Shown in pieces: positions 25,539-36,384 of a DNA stretch of 64,000 nt. How positions within the stretch are numbered: position 1 is the stretch's first letter; each line of letters begins with the position of its first letter. The stretch is from Isoetes taiwanensis. Taxonomy: Eukaryota > Streptophyta > Lycopodiopsida > Isoetales > Isoetaceae. The stretch spans positions 12,503,836-12,567,835 of the forward strand of contig JAJEKV010000014.1 in the NCBI GenBank assembly GCA_021234155.1, written 5' to 3'. Made by a program: the position numbers and the translations under genes. The notes beneath the pieces are model-generated. The model saw nothing but the letters and a program-made list of their open reading frames with translations. It did not search any database and was not told the origin of the DNA.

Positions 25539-26200
25539 TGTTAGAATTATGTCATGTAAATCTTTCATACAATTGAAGTCATCTTGAGAATAGACCTATA
25601 GCCACAAGAGAGAACATTTGGAAATTGAGGTTAATATGGGAATGCAATGACGTGGTTAATAGATGCAACTTATATTGAAAACAAGTATTGAAAGTGTGGA
25701 AAATTTGAATCAATGGTTCAAAAGCTAATTTCGGCGGAGATTCCCGTGGGATATATGAACATAAAAGAATTCTAAAGTTAGAATTCTTATCCTCCGAAAC
25801 CCATCCGAGAATCGTGGATAAGTAGATTAAGCAATTCGGACGAAGAATCGGTTGAAGACCGCGATGATCTAATCTTTGAGAAGACAGTTATTTCGGCCGG
25901 ATAAAAGCTGTAGCTTCAAAGGTTTGAGTTGATCCCTCACGACTGATAGTTTTTAATGTTAATGACTATGATTTCATTGCATGGGTTAAGTTATTATATT
26001 TTAATACTTGATAATAGCAAGGATTAGTGACCATCTTGTGGCTTCGGCTTGTTTACATACGAATTTACTTGAGAAATTCATACTTGATATCAAGTATACA
26101 CTTGAGCATAGATCAATCTCAATTGTATTTGACTAGATCTTGAATAACTGCAAACTTTAATATTTAGGTGAACATCTAGTGGTATCTAGGAATTTCAACA
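25539..26200 (+). repeat. 3' LTR of copia element
   Basis: It starts TGTTAGAATTATG, ends AATTTCAACA, and aligns with 19672-20331. Small insertions and substitutions separate the two LTRs (roughly one tenth of positions by eye), so the insertion is old. Confidence 0.85.
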
Positions 26201-26279
26201 TATCGTGCCCCAAGTCAATATGGGGCATAAGTATATCAATATGTGTCTTGCTCTTCTATCTTTGCCATAGCATGGCGCA

Positions 26280-26992
26280 TCATCGTAAACGAGAAAGAAT
26301 AGAATTTGGTCCCGGGTCTTTGTGCTTTTGCAAATGATTCAACTGAAGTTCTGTCACCGCCAATGTGGAAATATGGTTGGCAACTTGTGATCCCGCAATG
26401 GATGAAAAGAAAAACGTTGACAAATGAACCGTGATGAATACGTATGTGGTTATGAATGTAGAAGACGGTGAATCCGCATGAAAAATAAGATTATTATCGG
26501 AAAATAACACCGTTGGATGAGAAAATGGCTAGTATGGTGTATTTGATGGAAATCATTGAATTGAAGTGTTTCGTGGATCGGGGGCAAATCTTGAGTAGGT
26601 TATAGTGGAAAGAATGTATGAAGAGTGTTCCGCATGTGACAATATGCTTATTAGCAATGAACTCTTTGTTATGGTAGGAATGCCAAAACGGTGATGGAGA
26701 AGTGTGGAAGAGAATGTGTGAACATGACATGTGTGAATACAAATTGATGCACCTGATAGAAATTAGAACTCAACAATAAGCACACATAACTTGAGCCTTG
26801 TACAATGGCGCATGGATCTCAAGTCCTTGCATTAGTTTGATGGGGAAACCTTGAGCGTAAGTCTTCTTAGAACTAACTTCTAAGAACACAAACTAACTCT
26901 TAAAGCACTCTTGCATTATATTTTGTCTTTTTCTTCTTCTATTTTTATGTTTTGCAATTATAATCAGTTCAAAACAAACTAGACTACCTTAC
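26280..26992 (-). other. Non-coding 3' internal region of gypsy copy B
   Basis: Lies between the integrase end and the 3' LTR in sense orientation and corresponds to 6121-6898 of copy A. No protein motif and no clear polypurine tract are visible. Confidence 0.55.
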
Positions 26993-28270
26993 CTACAAAT
27001 TTCTTAATAGATTTTTTTTAAATAAACTCAAGGCAACATCTTTTGTTGTCATTACCTCTTCAAGTGCAAAAATGTTGATGGGATTTAACAACTCTCTACC
27101 ATCAAGAACATCCTTCAACCAATAGGAATCTTTACCTGCTACCCCAATTACCTCAAAAGGCCCTTCCCAAAGATTCTCAAATTTTGCTGCTACATCTTCC
27201 CTTGCCTTATTCCATTTAAGAACCAATTCACCTGTTTTGAGGGCTTATGAGCAGCTTTAAATGTTGCTATGTCTTTGGTCTTTTATCGAACGCATTCAAA
27301 CTCATACCATGTTCTTCTTCCAATCCGCATCAACCTTTACACACCTTTCTCTTAGTGCATCCTCTATTTCTAATTTTATTTGATAAGCCAACCTAAGAGA
27401 TGGCGGCTCAAGCTCGATTGGCACAATAAATTCTATGCCATAAACAAGGATGAAGGGTGTATGTTTAGTAGATGCTTTTAATGGTGGTCCTATATTCCCA
27501 TAATGCATCATGCGCTTCAAGTGCCAATCTCTTTTTGAGGATGCTAATGGTTTTCTTAAGGATTGACTTTAGAACCTTGTTAGTTGACTCGGCTTGACCA
27601 TTTCCTTGAGGGTAGTATCTCGAGCTTTTAGTGTACTTGACTTTGAGAGTGGCTAGCGACAAAGCAATGGTTTGGTTCATGAATTGACTTCCCCTATCGG
27701 AGACAATTTTTCCAAATCACAAATATTCTCATGGAGAAATCTTGATATAGTAAAACATTTGCCTCTCTAAGGGGACCGTGACCCACTTTGTGAAAAAAAA
27801 AATATGTAGCCACAAGGATAAATTGGTCGGCGGATGAGGGAGGATCTATTGGTTTTATAAAATCAAGCTCCCATGTTTGAAATGGCCCCGAGAAGTTATG
27901 GCGTTGAGAGGAGCTAGTTGCAATACCCTTTTGACAAAATTTGGCATTTATAACAACACTTAATGGCATTATAACAATCCTAAAAAGAGTAGGCCGAAAT
28001 ATCCGGACCTCAAAATTTTCTTTTGCGGTTGTATTATCAACAAAGTGCCCTCCACAATGCCTTCATGAGGCTTCAATAATCATTTTGGCTTCTCGGGATC
28101 CATACATCTCAAAACAATACACCTTCCTTTGTCAACTTTGCACAAGACTTCTCCTATTAACCCGAATTTCTTTGTACTTCTCTTTGAATCTTCTTTTCTT
28201 CATCTTTGCTATTCATGTCCTTTTGAAACTCATTGTTCTCCAAATAGTTCCTAATATCAAACCGCCAATC
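26993..28270 (-). pseudogene. pol: Integrase, gypsy copy B
   Basis: Sense order on the minus strand is as follows. The zinc-binding tail and core start lie at 27694-27969 (CQKGIA, then PFQTWELDFI and QFILVATYF). The core end at 27465-27680 contains YYPQGNGQAESTNK with the expected catalytic Glu. The TPFILVYGIEFIVPIELE block is at 27302-27520. The C-terminal part at 26993-27226 has KWNKA and NLWEGPFEV, a GPY/F-like module. No chromodomain follows, which points to the non-chromovirus side of plant gypsy elements. At least four frame breaks. Confidence 0.8.
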
Positions 28271-29600
28271 CGCATCTTTTTTTATGAAAGGCAATCATGT
28301 TAGTAGCATAGTCAATCTCATTCGGTCCCCGATCTTCATGCTCAAATAAAGCATAAGGTAAATAAGAGCTAGGATTTTCAACTAAATTCACCACCTTTGA
28401 GAATATTGTAGGCCCCAATCTTGCAAGCCCATCTCTGCACAATTTGGCCTTTGGTGCTTTTGCAAAACGTAAGGGACAAAGGATTTTGCTTCATAAAACT
28501 TTGAGTGTGAGTATTTTAAAGAAATGACCTTGTTATCTATTAGGAACATTAATGCAGACACTTCTCGAATTTTGGGGTATCTTAACTTCGTAATGGGACA
28601 CATTTTTCTTTGGCAAAGAGATAACATTGTCATCCGAGAGTAATGCAAGCCAATGCCTTTTTTGTGACATCGATATAAACTTTTAAAAGGTTTCTCAAAA
28701 GTCCGAGGCTTTAGCAAAATAGAATGACAAATAGCATTTATGATCTTGTCAAAAGATTCTTGGCATGTTTCATTCCAATCAATCAAAATATGCTTACTTT
28801 CATTCTTTGAGAATTTTCCCACTTTTGTGAGATTAGAAATTGGACTTATAGTGTGTGAAAAACGAGGAACATACATTCTCAAAAAACTTGTCATGCCTAA
28901 GAAGCTAATCACCTGTTTGAGTGTCTTGTGAGGAGCAAGCTTCTTCAAAGCCTCAATTTTATTTTCTCAAGAACCTGAATTTTAAGGGACACTTCATGTC
29001 CTAGCAAATCTCCTTTGAGCATAAAAGATACATTTCTTTGGATTTAGCCGATGGCTCCTTTTTCACATTACGGCAAAATAATTTTGTTAGATAATCAAAG
29101 TGATCCTTGCAGGAAGTACCTACGCAAAGATCATCTAGAAAAACTCGAAATGCTGCTGGAGGCATATCCTTGAAGATAGTATCTATCCATGGCTCTCTGG
29201 AAAGTTGTTGATGCATTCATCAAATTCAAAGGGCATTCTCTTCATTGCAAATGTTCCCCATGGTGTGATAAAAGATGTCTTGGGCTGATCCTCTTCCTTG
29301 ATGCTTATTTGATTTAAATCCTGAGAATCCATCTAAGAAAGAATAGATCTCTTTCCCTGCAACAACATGCAATACTTCTTCCAGGAAAGGAGGCAAAGGA
29401 TAACAATCTTTAATGGTGGCCTTGTTTAAATCTCTGTAATCAATGCAAGTTCTAATAGTTTTGTTTTTCTTTTCAACAGGCACAATGCAAGACAACCATT
29501 CTAGGTTTAATATTTCTGAGATCACATCAGCATCTCTCATTTTACATAATTCTTCCTTAACTAGGCCAAGCAAAGATGCATTAATTTCTTCTCAATTTTG
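28257..29600 (-). pseudogene. pol: Reverse transcriptase and RNase H, gypsy copy B
   Basis: 29226-29573 reads LVKEELCKMRDADVISEI, EWLSCIVP, CIDYRDLNKATIKDCYPLPP and YSFLDGFSGF, the classical RT blocks with their catalytic-region signature. 29001-29216 holds VFLDDLCVG (active-site box) and the thumb start. 28388-28948 continues with the connection and RNase H (SFLGMTSFLRMYVPRFS, then KPFKSLY, KKGIG and YPKIREVSALMF). Frames shift at about 29220, 28960 and 28440. Confidence 0.85.
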
Positions 29601-29918
29601 CACAACAGGTTTCATGCCTTCTTTAATTTTTATTTCAAACTCACATACACCTTTATCAACACCAATCAGTTCATTGTAATCCTAAGCAAACAAATCTTTC
29701 CATTCATCAAAGAATTTAGTGACAAAAGATTCATCCTCTTCTTTGAATAAATCTCCAACATATAAAGTCCTATCTTGACCCTTCTTATTTACTTTTACCT
29801 CTTTTACCTTTTCTTCACTTGCATTAATTACCAAGATAGTAAAGTTGTTGCAGATCATCCTTTTCCAAATCTTCTTCTTGAATTGCTCCCTTCAACTAAA
29901 TGTTCGAGTAGAACACAC

Positions 29919-30310
29919 TCAAGACAATGCATCAGCCTCACCATTTTGCTCTCTTGGCACATGGCATAATTTCCAAGACTCAAAGTTTGTCAATTCTCCT
30001 AAAGCTTTGTCTTTTAATAGAATCATATCATTTTTTGCTTGATACTCCCCCAACACCTGTCTGCAAACAAGTTGTAAGTCTCCAAAAATGATAATGTTAT
30101 CAATATTCAAATTCTTGCTTCCCTCAAGTCCCGCTATCAAAGCCTTGTATTTTTGCCATGTTTGAGATTATGTTGGAAAAATTCTCCCTACTTTGGCAAG
30201 CAACCTATTGGAGGAGTCTTTGAGAATTGCAGCAGAAGAGGCCACACTCAATCTCTTTGAGACACCACCATCAAACCATAAATAAGCAAAGCTTTCTTTT
30301 TTTGACAAAT
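29919..30310 (-). pseudogene. RNase H-like domain upstream of RT, gypsy copy B
   Basis: A second RNase H fold domain distinct from the one after RT. Sense reading from about 30290: LWFDGGVSK (first Asp), AILKDS, YKALIAGLEGSKN (helix that normally carries the catalytic Glu, here apparently K before Y), IIIFGDLQLVCRQVLGEY (second Asp), then LCHVPREQNGEADALS (last Asp). This is the layout of the 'archaeal type' RNase H known from some plant retrotransposons. One stop near 30170 breaks the frame. It lies between protease and RT. Confidence 0.7.
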
Positions 30311-30574
30311 TTACTCAATAGGACGTTCTATATTTGGTACTTGCTCATTTGTAGCTAGCTCATATTCTCCGCCAGGATTTGGCACGAGTAATATCCTCTT
30401 CAATGAAATTCAGAGCTTCAAATTCTTCCACCTTATCAGAGAGTGTTACCTTTTTTCTCGCCATTGGATATGGTGCACTCTCCTCCGCTGGACCACAAAG
30501 TCTTGCATCTCATCAAGGACGTGACCATTTCCTTCCAAGAGCGCATCATAAGTGTCGATTTCTCATCTATTCCT

Positions 30575-30860
30575 TCAAAATGCAACAACCACAAAGTTAG
30601 CGACCACAACTATTCCTTCTACATCAATTGGCACATTGCTAACTATTCCCATAGGATTAATTTTAGTGTTTGAGAATGATTTTAAGACCATAGAAGCTTT
30701 CTTGTCAATTTCTATGCCACATAATCTCATGATATGATGAGGCATCACATTAAGTGGTGATCCTCCATCCAACGCCAGTTTGGTCAAAATCTTTTTACCC
30801 ATTAAACACATGTAAAGGCTCTTGGATCATAGTCTTTCGAGTCGAACATGCTCCTCAATG
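30575..30860 (-). pseudogene. pro: Aspartic protease, gypsy copy B
   Basis: Retroviral-type protease that would cut the polyprotein. The frame at 30575-30811 contains LALDGGSPLNVMPHHIM, the D-S/T-G active-site region in DGG form, then NPMGIVSNVPIDVEGI, the flap-side strands. The LINE insertion begins about 10 bp upstream in sense terms (30871) and cuts it off from the gag linker at 35851. Confidence 0.75.
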
Positions 30861-31421
30861 TGATTTATGAGAATAGAATAGAATAGAATAGATTTTTAGC
30901 GCCCACCGAGACCCGACCGCCTATGGGACCCAAACAAAAGAGAGCGTTTACAAGCGTGACATCCATTGTGATTAAAAACCCTCGCCTCAAGGGTTTTCGA
31001 GGGAAAACCTTAGCCGTAATAAGTATGTCGGGCATACCTACAATTGTATAGGGATACCAATACCGGCCCCCGGCGACACAAACCGAAGTCTCCAGGCATC
31101 CATAACCTCGGAGGAGGTATGACCCCAACAAACCCACCGACGCAGAGATTCAATAACTCATGCAACGGTGTGCACTAGTAATCCAACATACCCCCGCCTC
31201 TCGGATATGGGCAAACGCCGGGCGATATGGAGGGCATGACATTCATCCTCAATGGCACCCGGTGGCAATATCCGCAAAGCCTTTGCTCGCGGCGTTCCAA
31301 GCCCAACGCCCTATCTCAACGCGGAGGCGATGTGCACCTCGCGCGTAATGGAAGCTATAAGTCCGAGCTTCTTCATGGGCAACCGGGTGTACAAGTACCT
31401 TTGGTGTGGGCCTCCCCGAGC

Positions 31422-32950
31422 CTAGGATTGACTTGCTGCCGATAGTGTGCCGCCTAACATGCGCCGGAAAGCATCTCGCATCCCGTGAGCTTCATGCATG
31501 AAAGTAGCATCTAGGTACAGCTTAAGTGCCTTGTGATCTTTCTTTGTCCTTACATGTACGCATCTGTTTGCCTGTACACCCCAGCATGAGAACCACTGAG
31601 CTTGCTTGTCCTTCCAGCAGGCTTTCAGGCGTTGGGGACCCATCGCCATGGCCAAAGCAAGGTTGGGCAAACGTGTATCACCCATAGCGACCACCTTCTG
31701 GAAGTAAATGATATGGCGTTCCAATGCAGCCCGTTGAAGGGGTAGAAAACCTATCTCCTGGAGTAGGATCTGGTATGGAACTGTGGACTTTACCCCAAAG
31801 GCTCGTGCCAAGAAGGCTTTCTGCACCTGCTCAAGGTCATTCCAGGTGTTAAGGGATATCACCGGACCCCACACTTCTACCCCATACAAAGGACCGCCCG
31901 ACCAAGGGCTAAAACAAGTGTGGATGGTGGCCCTGTGCATACAACTCGCCTTTGTGGCTGTTGTTACGCGATGGCATATAATGCTTTCCAACCCGTTGTG
32001 GACCGCAGCCTGATGGCAAAGCATCCCAATGGGTGGTAGTAGAGAACTCAATCCCCAAAGTACTTGTAGGTCGGAGCCACCTCTATATCTTGTCCCCGGT
32101 AAGGAATGAGGGAAGCCTTGGTCGACAGAGGATGATGAAACTAGCAAAGACCTAGTTTTAGCCAAGTTAACTTCGCATGCGCTGAATCGGGCAAAAGTGT
32201 CAAGAGCATCCAAGTGGCGTTGCATGTCCTCCGGAATATGGGCCGGGAGATTGATATCGTTAGCATATATGAGTTGCCGATTGTGTGATGCATGAGATGG
32301 GCACCGCGACCTCCATGCTCTCGAGTCAATCTTCCAATTGGTCAATGTATAGGCCAAAGAGTGGGGGAGAGGGGCAACCCCCGACGTATCCAATACTATT
32401 GATTACCGGGCTGTGTCGGCGATGTGATACGACTGAGCATACCTCACAGATAGCTCTATACCCACGATTCGCAAGTCAAGGGGTCCCGGTACCGCCGCAG
32501 TCCCATAACCTCTCCCGGGGCATCATGTCAAAAGCTTTTGCAAAATCCACCAAACAACAAGCATGGTTTTGTGGGGTGATTCTGCTATCCTCAATCAATG
32601 TGTGCAGAGTGAAGATATGATCAATGGTGGAATGCACGTGCGAAAACCTGCTCGTATGTCCCCTCGCCCATATTGTCACCGCTCAAGGATGCCAACCAAC
32701 GGTTTGCAAAGAGAGAACTAGCCGCCATAGTACGATGGTTGGCGCGGCGTTGAGAGTCCCCGCCTTGTATATGGGCACAACTCTTGGGATGGTCCATCGC
32801 GGGAGGGAAGCCTTCTTGCAATGCTTTTTATTGAATAATGCCATGAGGGACGGACACGGTGGAGGCCCGCCCATTTCGAAGTTCTCGCCGCGATGCCATC
32901 TAAATTTTGCCTTCCCATTAGCTAGACGTTTGTAGGTCCATGATGACATC
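31422..32950 (-). pseudogene. LINE reverse transcriptase and C-terminal region
   Basis: Sense order on the minus strand: FNKKHCKK, PRVVPIYKAGTLNAAPTI (32683-32949, RT fingers), STIDHIFTLHTLIED and CLVDFAKAFDMMPRERLWD (32476-32679, catalytic A block), then YANDINL (near 32250) with VNLAKT thereafter. The frame at 31422-32393 continues 323 codons into the C-terminal part (WNDLEQVQKAFLARAFGV, then LLQEIGFLPLQRAALER). The active-site box is YAND where YADD is expected. Frames break around 32640 and 32470. No RNase H was recognised. Confidence 0.8.
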
Positions 32951-33799
32951 CCCCTCGCGGATGACTAGAGCCATGCCTATCCGCCTATCAGGGCCCCGGC
33001 TGGTCATGCCGCCAAATCCCAGACCATTACTTTCCGGTGGTGATGTTCCTATGGATGGCGGCAGGGTCTTTACTCAAGACCCTTCTCGGAAATATCTTGG
33101 GGGTGCCCATCTAGAGACCAAACATCATTTGTTGATGCTCGCGAGGTATCCGGGCTTTCTTATTCTTGAGGAAGGAGCGGTATTGATTGATGGCCTCGTG
33201 GGCGGAGAGGTGGGATCGATGACACGCCGGGGTGTCGCGTTTGAGCTCCAGGCACTCATCATCGAACCATCATTTGCGGGAAAGGTGGTAGCACCGAGGT
33301 TCGCCGCGGAATGGCCTCTCCCCAGCATCTCTCGCTACCGCCGGCGAGTGAGTCAATTTGGGGCGATTGATGTTCAAGTGGTGGGGGAGCAGCCGGCGCT
33401 ACCCGGTCATGCTCAAGCAATTTGGGCATAGGTCCCTGCGATGGTCATAGTCCAGCCGGTGGGGTGTTGAGGCGTAGATAGATGGGGAGCTTGCCAATGG
33501 AGATGCATGAAGGGGCTGGTGGTCCGAAGTCCACTTCCTCGCCCCGGTGCGTCATTCCAATGGAAAAATGGGTAACCGGGTGCAAATCATGTTCTTCAAC
33601 CGCCAGATAATCCACCACACCGAGCCGCACCCTTGCTTCCCCTGTCTACAAGTCAAAGCACTGAAGATGGCCATTGTGCCAACCCATTACAAATAACTGT
33701 GTCAAAGATACTACCCAACAACAACACAACAAGCGGCCGCCATAGCATATACGAAATATGATTGTCGATGCGATATCCTTGACCAAGCCACCTTTGCGT

Positions 33800-34500
33800 G
33801 GGTTCAAGCGCAAGACATCCTCTGCCGGGGCTCAAATTTTGGGACCCGCTTTCGGCCTATGCGGGGCATTAAAGTCGCCTTGACAACATAATCTTGCCCA
33901 ATTATTTGGGCCGATGTATGTCATCATATAGATCGACATAGGGCTCCAATCTATCCACATCCTCAATGAGTGTTATAAAAGTTGCTCTCTGGCATGTGGA
34001 AAGTAGCATGCTATGAAGAGAATGTTGCCACTATCATGCCGCACACGCACCCACAAGTAGCGAAAGTGTAATTGGCGCTTTTGTGCGCCGGAGACTGAAA
34101 GTGCCCTAAGGTTGCACGATAGTAGCAGCAACCACGCCATGCCTCGCTTGCTGTGCACTCATTGAACACCGAGAAATGCGGATAGCCCGAGGTCCCAAGC
34201 AGCCTCCGTGCCTCGCATGTTCCCATATTTCCATGAGGAAAATGAGATCCATATCTGGTGCAATAGAGTTGAGACTCTCCCCCTCGCCAAGGAAAGCCCC
34301 GACAGCTTCCAAGATACCATCCGGAGGCACCGATCCTATTTGTTGGCATTTGATGTAGGCTTCGATGATGATCCGTTCGCGGGGGGGAGTGTGCAGCGCC
34401 GAGTAGCAGATTGGGAGGGAACAGTAGTAGCGAGGGAGCGAAGGTGCAGTAGGAATACCGGTGGCGTGGTGGGTGGCGCACTCTTGACGCATTCGGTGAC
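33800..34500 (-). pseudogene. LINE endonuclease (APE type)
   Basis: The endonuclease would nick target DNA for target-primed reverse transcription. The frame at 34106-34492 contains DMDLIFLMEIWEHARHGG, the E-x-W block. The frame at 33973-34158 gives MAWLLL and YLWVRVRHDSGNILFIACYF then PH, matching the strand before the catalytic region. GDFNAPHRP is readable at about 33850-33885, the GDFN box. Frames shift between these blocks. Confidence 0.75.
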
Positions 34501-35850
34501 TCCGGTATTGGCGTACAAAATGCGAAGCTTGCCTTGGACGAACTGCGGCTACCCCTCAGCGGCCGGGCGTCACTGACTTGAGCGGCCTACTGCCCAAGCC
34601 CAGGGACTCTATTTACGTAGATGAATCTACGAGTACGACATCTGGAGTAGTCCCCTTCAATTACCCTACTCGACCACGAAATTTCCTCCACGCGCTTTCA
34701 TATACGCCCGTGGAAGGTGACAGCGGCCGATGCATCGCGTTGAGCCCAAAGCGGCTTGCTCAGGCGATGCGATACTTGTCAGAATGAATCCCGTCTGGAT
34801 CGGCAGGTGAGATCTTCCTACGCCTCCTCAGGAGTCCACGTACCACCACATTATGGCGTGGCGGCCACGCTCCTGCGCTCCGCGAGTCGCGGGGCAACAT
34901 TAGATGTCGGCGGGTGATGCATTTATGCAGGCGTCGCGGACTTCCACGGCAAGGCGGTGTGGTGTCGCGAGATGGAGCGGTGGTGTCATCGCCTGTTTGG
35001 TGGCGGTGTGGGCGTGGGGCAAGTGTGCTTGTCCGGCCCAGGTGGTTTCGGCCTCTTGTCACGGAGTGGGGAGCCTAGCTCTGTTGAAATCTCTATTTGC
35101 CAGCCAACTCATTCGTGCACGCGGCCGTAATTGTTCATGGACCCTGCATGGAGGCCCTGTCTTCTTTGGGTAATGGTTGCTCTGAGCTCTGTATCTCTTG
35201 AGCTTGTGTCCCTACTCTATAGGGTTCTTAGCTCGCATGGCTGGCTTCAAGGCAGCTCATGCGTTCGTATTATGGTGTGCACCCTCAAACTTCTGACCGG
35301 CGGGGAGATAGTTGCCGTTGTATCTGCTCAACACCACGCTTGTCGGGTGCCACCAGTCTCTATGGTGGTGAGGAGGGAATCCACGAGCTCGCAAGTCGGC
35401 AAAGGCCACCTTATCCATTTGCCTCTCAAAGTGTGTCAAAGCGGCTCGTCTTCTAACGCTACATGCGGGTCCCCATCTCTCGCAATCCGTTGCCTTTTGG
35501 TTTTTGCTAAGCATCTTTTTGAGCACGTGGGGCCCGAAGATTGTATCTCTGCGCGCGCGATCCGCAATCCGGGTTACATTGCTCTCAATCTGTTCCTCCA
35601 TTTGTTTCATGGCCCTAAATGCATGCCTTTGTGGGGCTTGAGCAGCCTTCATCCATCTCGGGGTCAATCTCATAGGTGGGGCCTTAGCCGGACTCCCTCC
35701 TCATGGAAGAGTTTTCTCCCTTGTCCTTGTTATCCCAGGCAGGGGGGTCGTTTTTTGTGGGTCCCTCCCCCGGTTCTCCCGGGTGAAATTTTGGGGCTGG
35801 GGGGAATATCTCCCTCCAAATGGGGGTGCGGGCAGGGGCTCTGCGGCAGA
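34501..35850 (-). other. LINE 5' part (ORF1 region), no recognised domain
   Basis: The minus frame at 35257-35673 (138 codons) and a basic frame at 34760-35062 may be remains of ORF1. I see no clean CCHC knuckle or RNA-binding domain. The long plus frame at 35131-35922 is read as antisense noise. Confidence 0.4.
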
Positions 35851-36202
35851 GAGCAAATTCATCTTCCTTGGTCCGATTCAGAACCTTTTTCTATAGGATG
35901 GAGCAATTTTCAGCAGTGTTAGCAAATCAGCACTAATTTTGGAATTTTTAAGCAAAGATTCAAAATCCTCACTCTCCTTACCCTTTCTCAAGTACTTCTG
36001 ATAAGGGGGAGGAGGTACAACCATATTTTGTTCATTTTCCTTGTGTTTCAGTGCATTGGCTTCCTCATTCACTTGAACTTGCTCTTTGTCTTTTGCATTA
36101 TTCATTCCTCTTGTGTGAACAACCATGATTTCTTCCTGCTCTTCAATTTCCTGCACAAATCTGACAGAAGCACTTGGCTCATTAGCTTTAGATTTTTCTT
36201 GT
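35851..36202 (-). pseudogene. gag: gag C-terminal linker, gypsy copy B
   Basis: The frame at 35878-36156 is rich in Glu, Lys and Asn (VHTRGMNNAKDKEQVQVNEE, then VVPPPPYQKYL), a low-complexity linker between zinc knuckles and protease. Its upstream continuation (sense) resumes at 48537, on the far side of the 12.3-kb DNA transposon. Its downstream continuation resumes at 30870, beyond the LINE. Confidence 0.65.
36199..36202. repeat. Target site duplication, left (TTGT)
   Basis: Direct repeat of 48537-48540. In gypsy copy A the same place has a single TTGC (reverse view). Confidence 0.8.
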
Positions 36203-36234
36203 AACCATCATTCAATTAAATTGGGATTATGTCT
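36203..36234 (+). repeat. Left terminal inverted repeat
   Basis: 32 bases identical to the reverse complement of 48505-48536. Just inside, the words CACTTTTTTAGTAACTTTGT occur twice (about 36261 and 36289), a possible subterminal binding-site repeat. Confidence 0.9.
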
Positions 36235-36384
36235 TAATTTTGGGATAAATTTTATATTGCACTTTTTTAGTAACTTTGTTAAATTCACTTTTTTAGTAAC
36301 TTTGTTGCCCTTAGACTAGAATAGACGTTAACATATAATCACACACGGGAATATAAATTCACACCTTAACTTCAAATTACAAAA

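Larger units (their letters stand above)
19672..26200 (+). mobile_element. Ty1/copia retrotransposon, nested in gypsy LTR
   Basis: A 6.5-kb plus-strand copia element with two LTRs (19672-20331 and 25539-26200, about 660 bp each), an initiator-Met primer site directly after the 5' LTR, a polypurine tract AAGGGGAA directly before the 3' LTR, and a pol in the copia order of protease, integrase, RT, RNase H. Target duplication is TATCT on the left and TATCG on the right. The disrupted gypsy LTR is intact at 58425-58511, which confirms both ends. All frames are broken, and a further insertion interrupts RT/RNase H at about 23820-24380. Confidence 0.85.
17271..26279 (-). repeat. 3' LTR of gypsy copy B, split by copia element
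   Basis: The parts 17271-19671 and 26201-26279 together align with the 5' LTR (49618-50157 plus 56510-58511) over their whole length. Examples are 17790-17900 with 56510-56640, 18690-19200 with 57490-57990 and 19380-19670 with 58140-58440. The continuation GGGGCATAAGTATAT...CATGGCGCA at 26223-26279 matches 58454-58511. The copia element at 19672-26200 interrupts it. Confidence 0.8.
30871..35850 (-). mobile_element. LINE (non-LTR retrotransposon), nested in gypsy copy B
   Basis: A minus-strand non-LTR element of about 5 kb between the gypsy protease and the gag linker. The 3' tail is four GAATA units (plus-strand view) at 30871-30890 rather than poly-A. Endonuclease motifs lie at 33800-34500 and RT motifs at 31430-32950. 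Both edges are set by comparison with uninterrupted copy C at 14480-14500, where the host sequence is continuous. The target duplication is short or lost (GAG at most). GC content is clearly above that of the surrounding gypsy DNA. Frames are broken in several places. Confidence 0.8.

Noticed and set aside
33125-34576. Plus frames antisense to the LINE endonuclease
   Set aside because: The minus strand carries the recognised GDFN and E-x-W boxes, so these are shadows in GC-rich DNA.
35131-35922. 263-codon plus frame
   Set aside because: Antisense to the LINE 5' part and running over its junction into gypsy gag; no domain seen.
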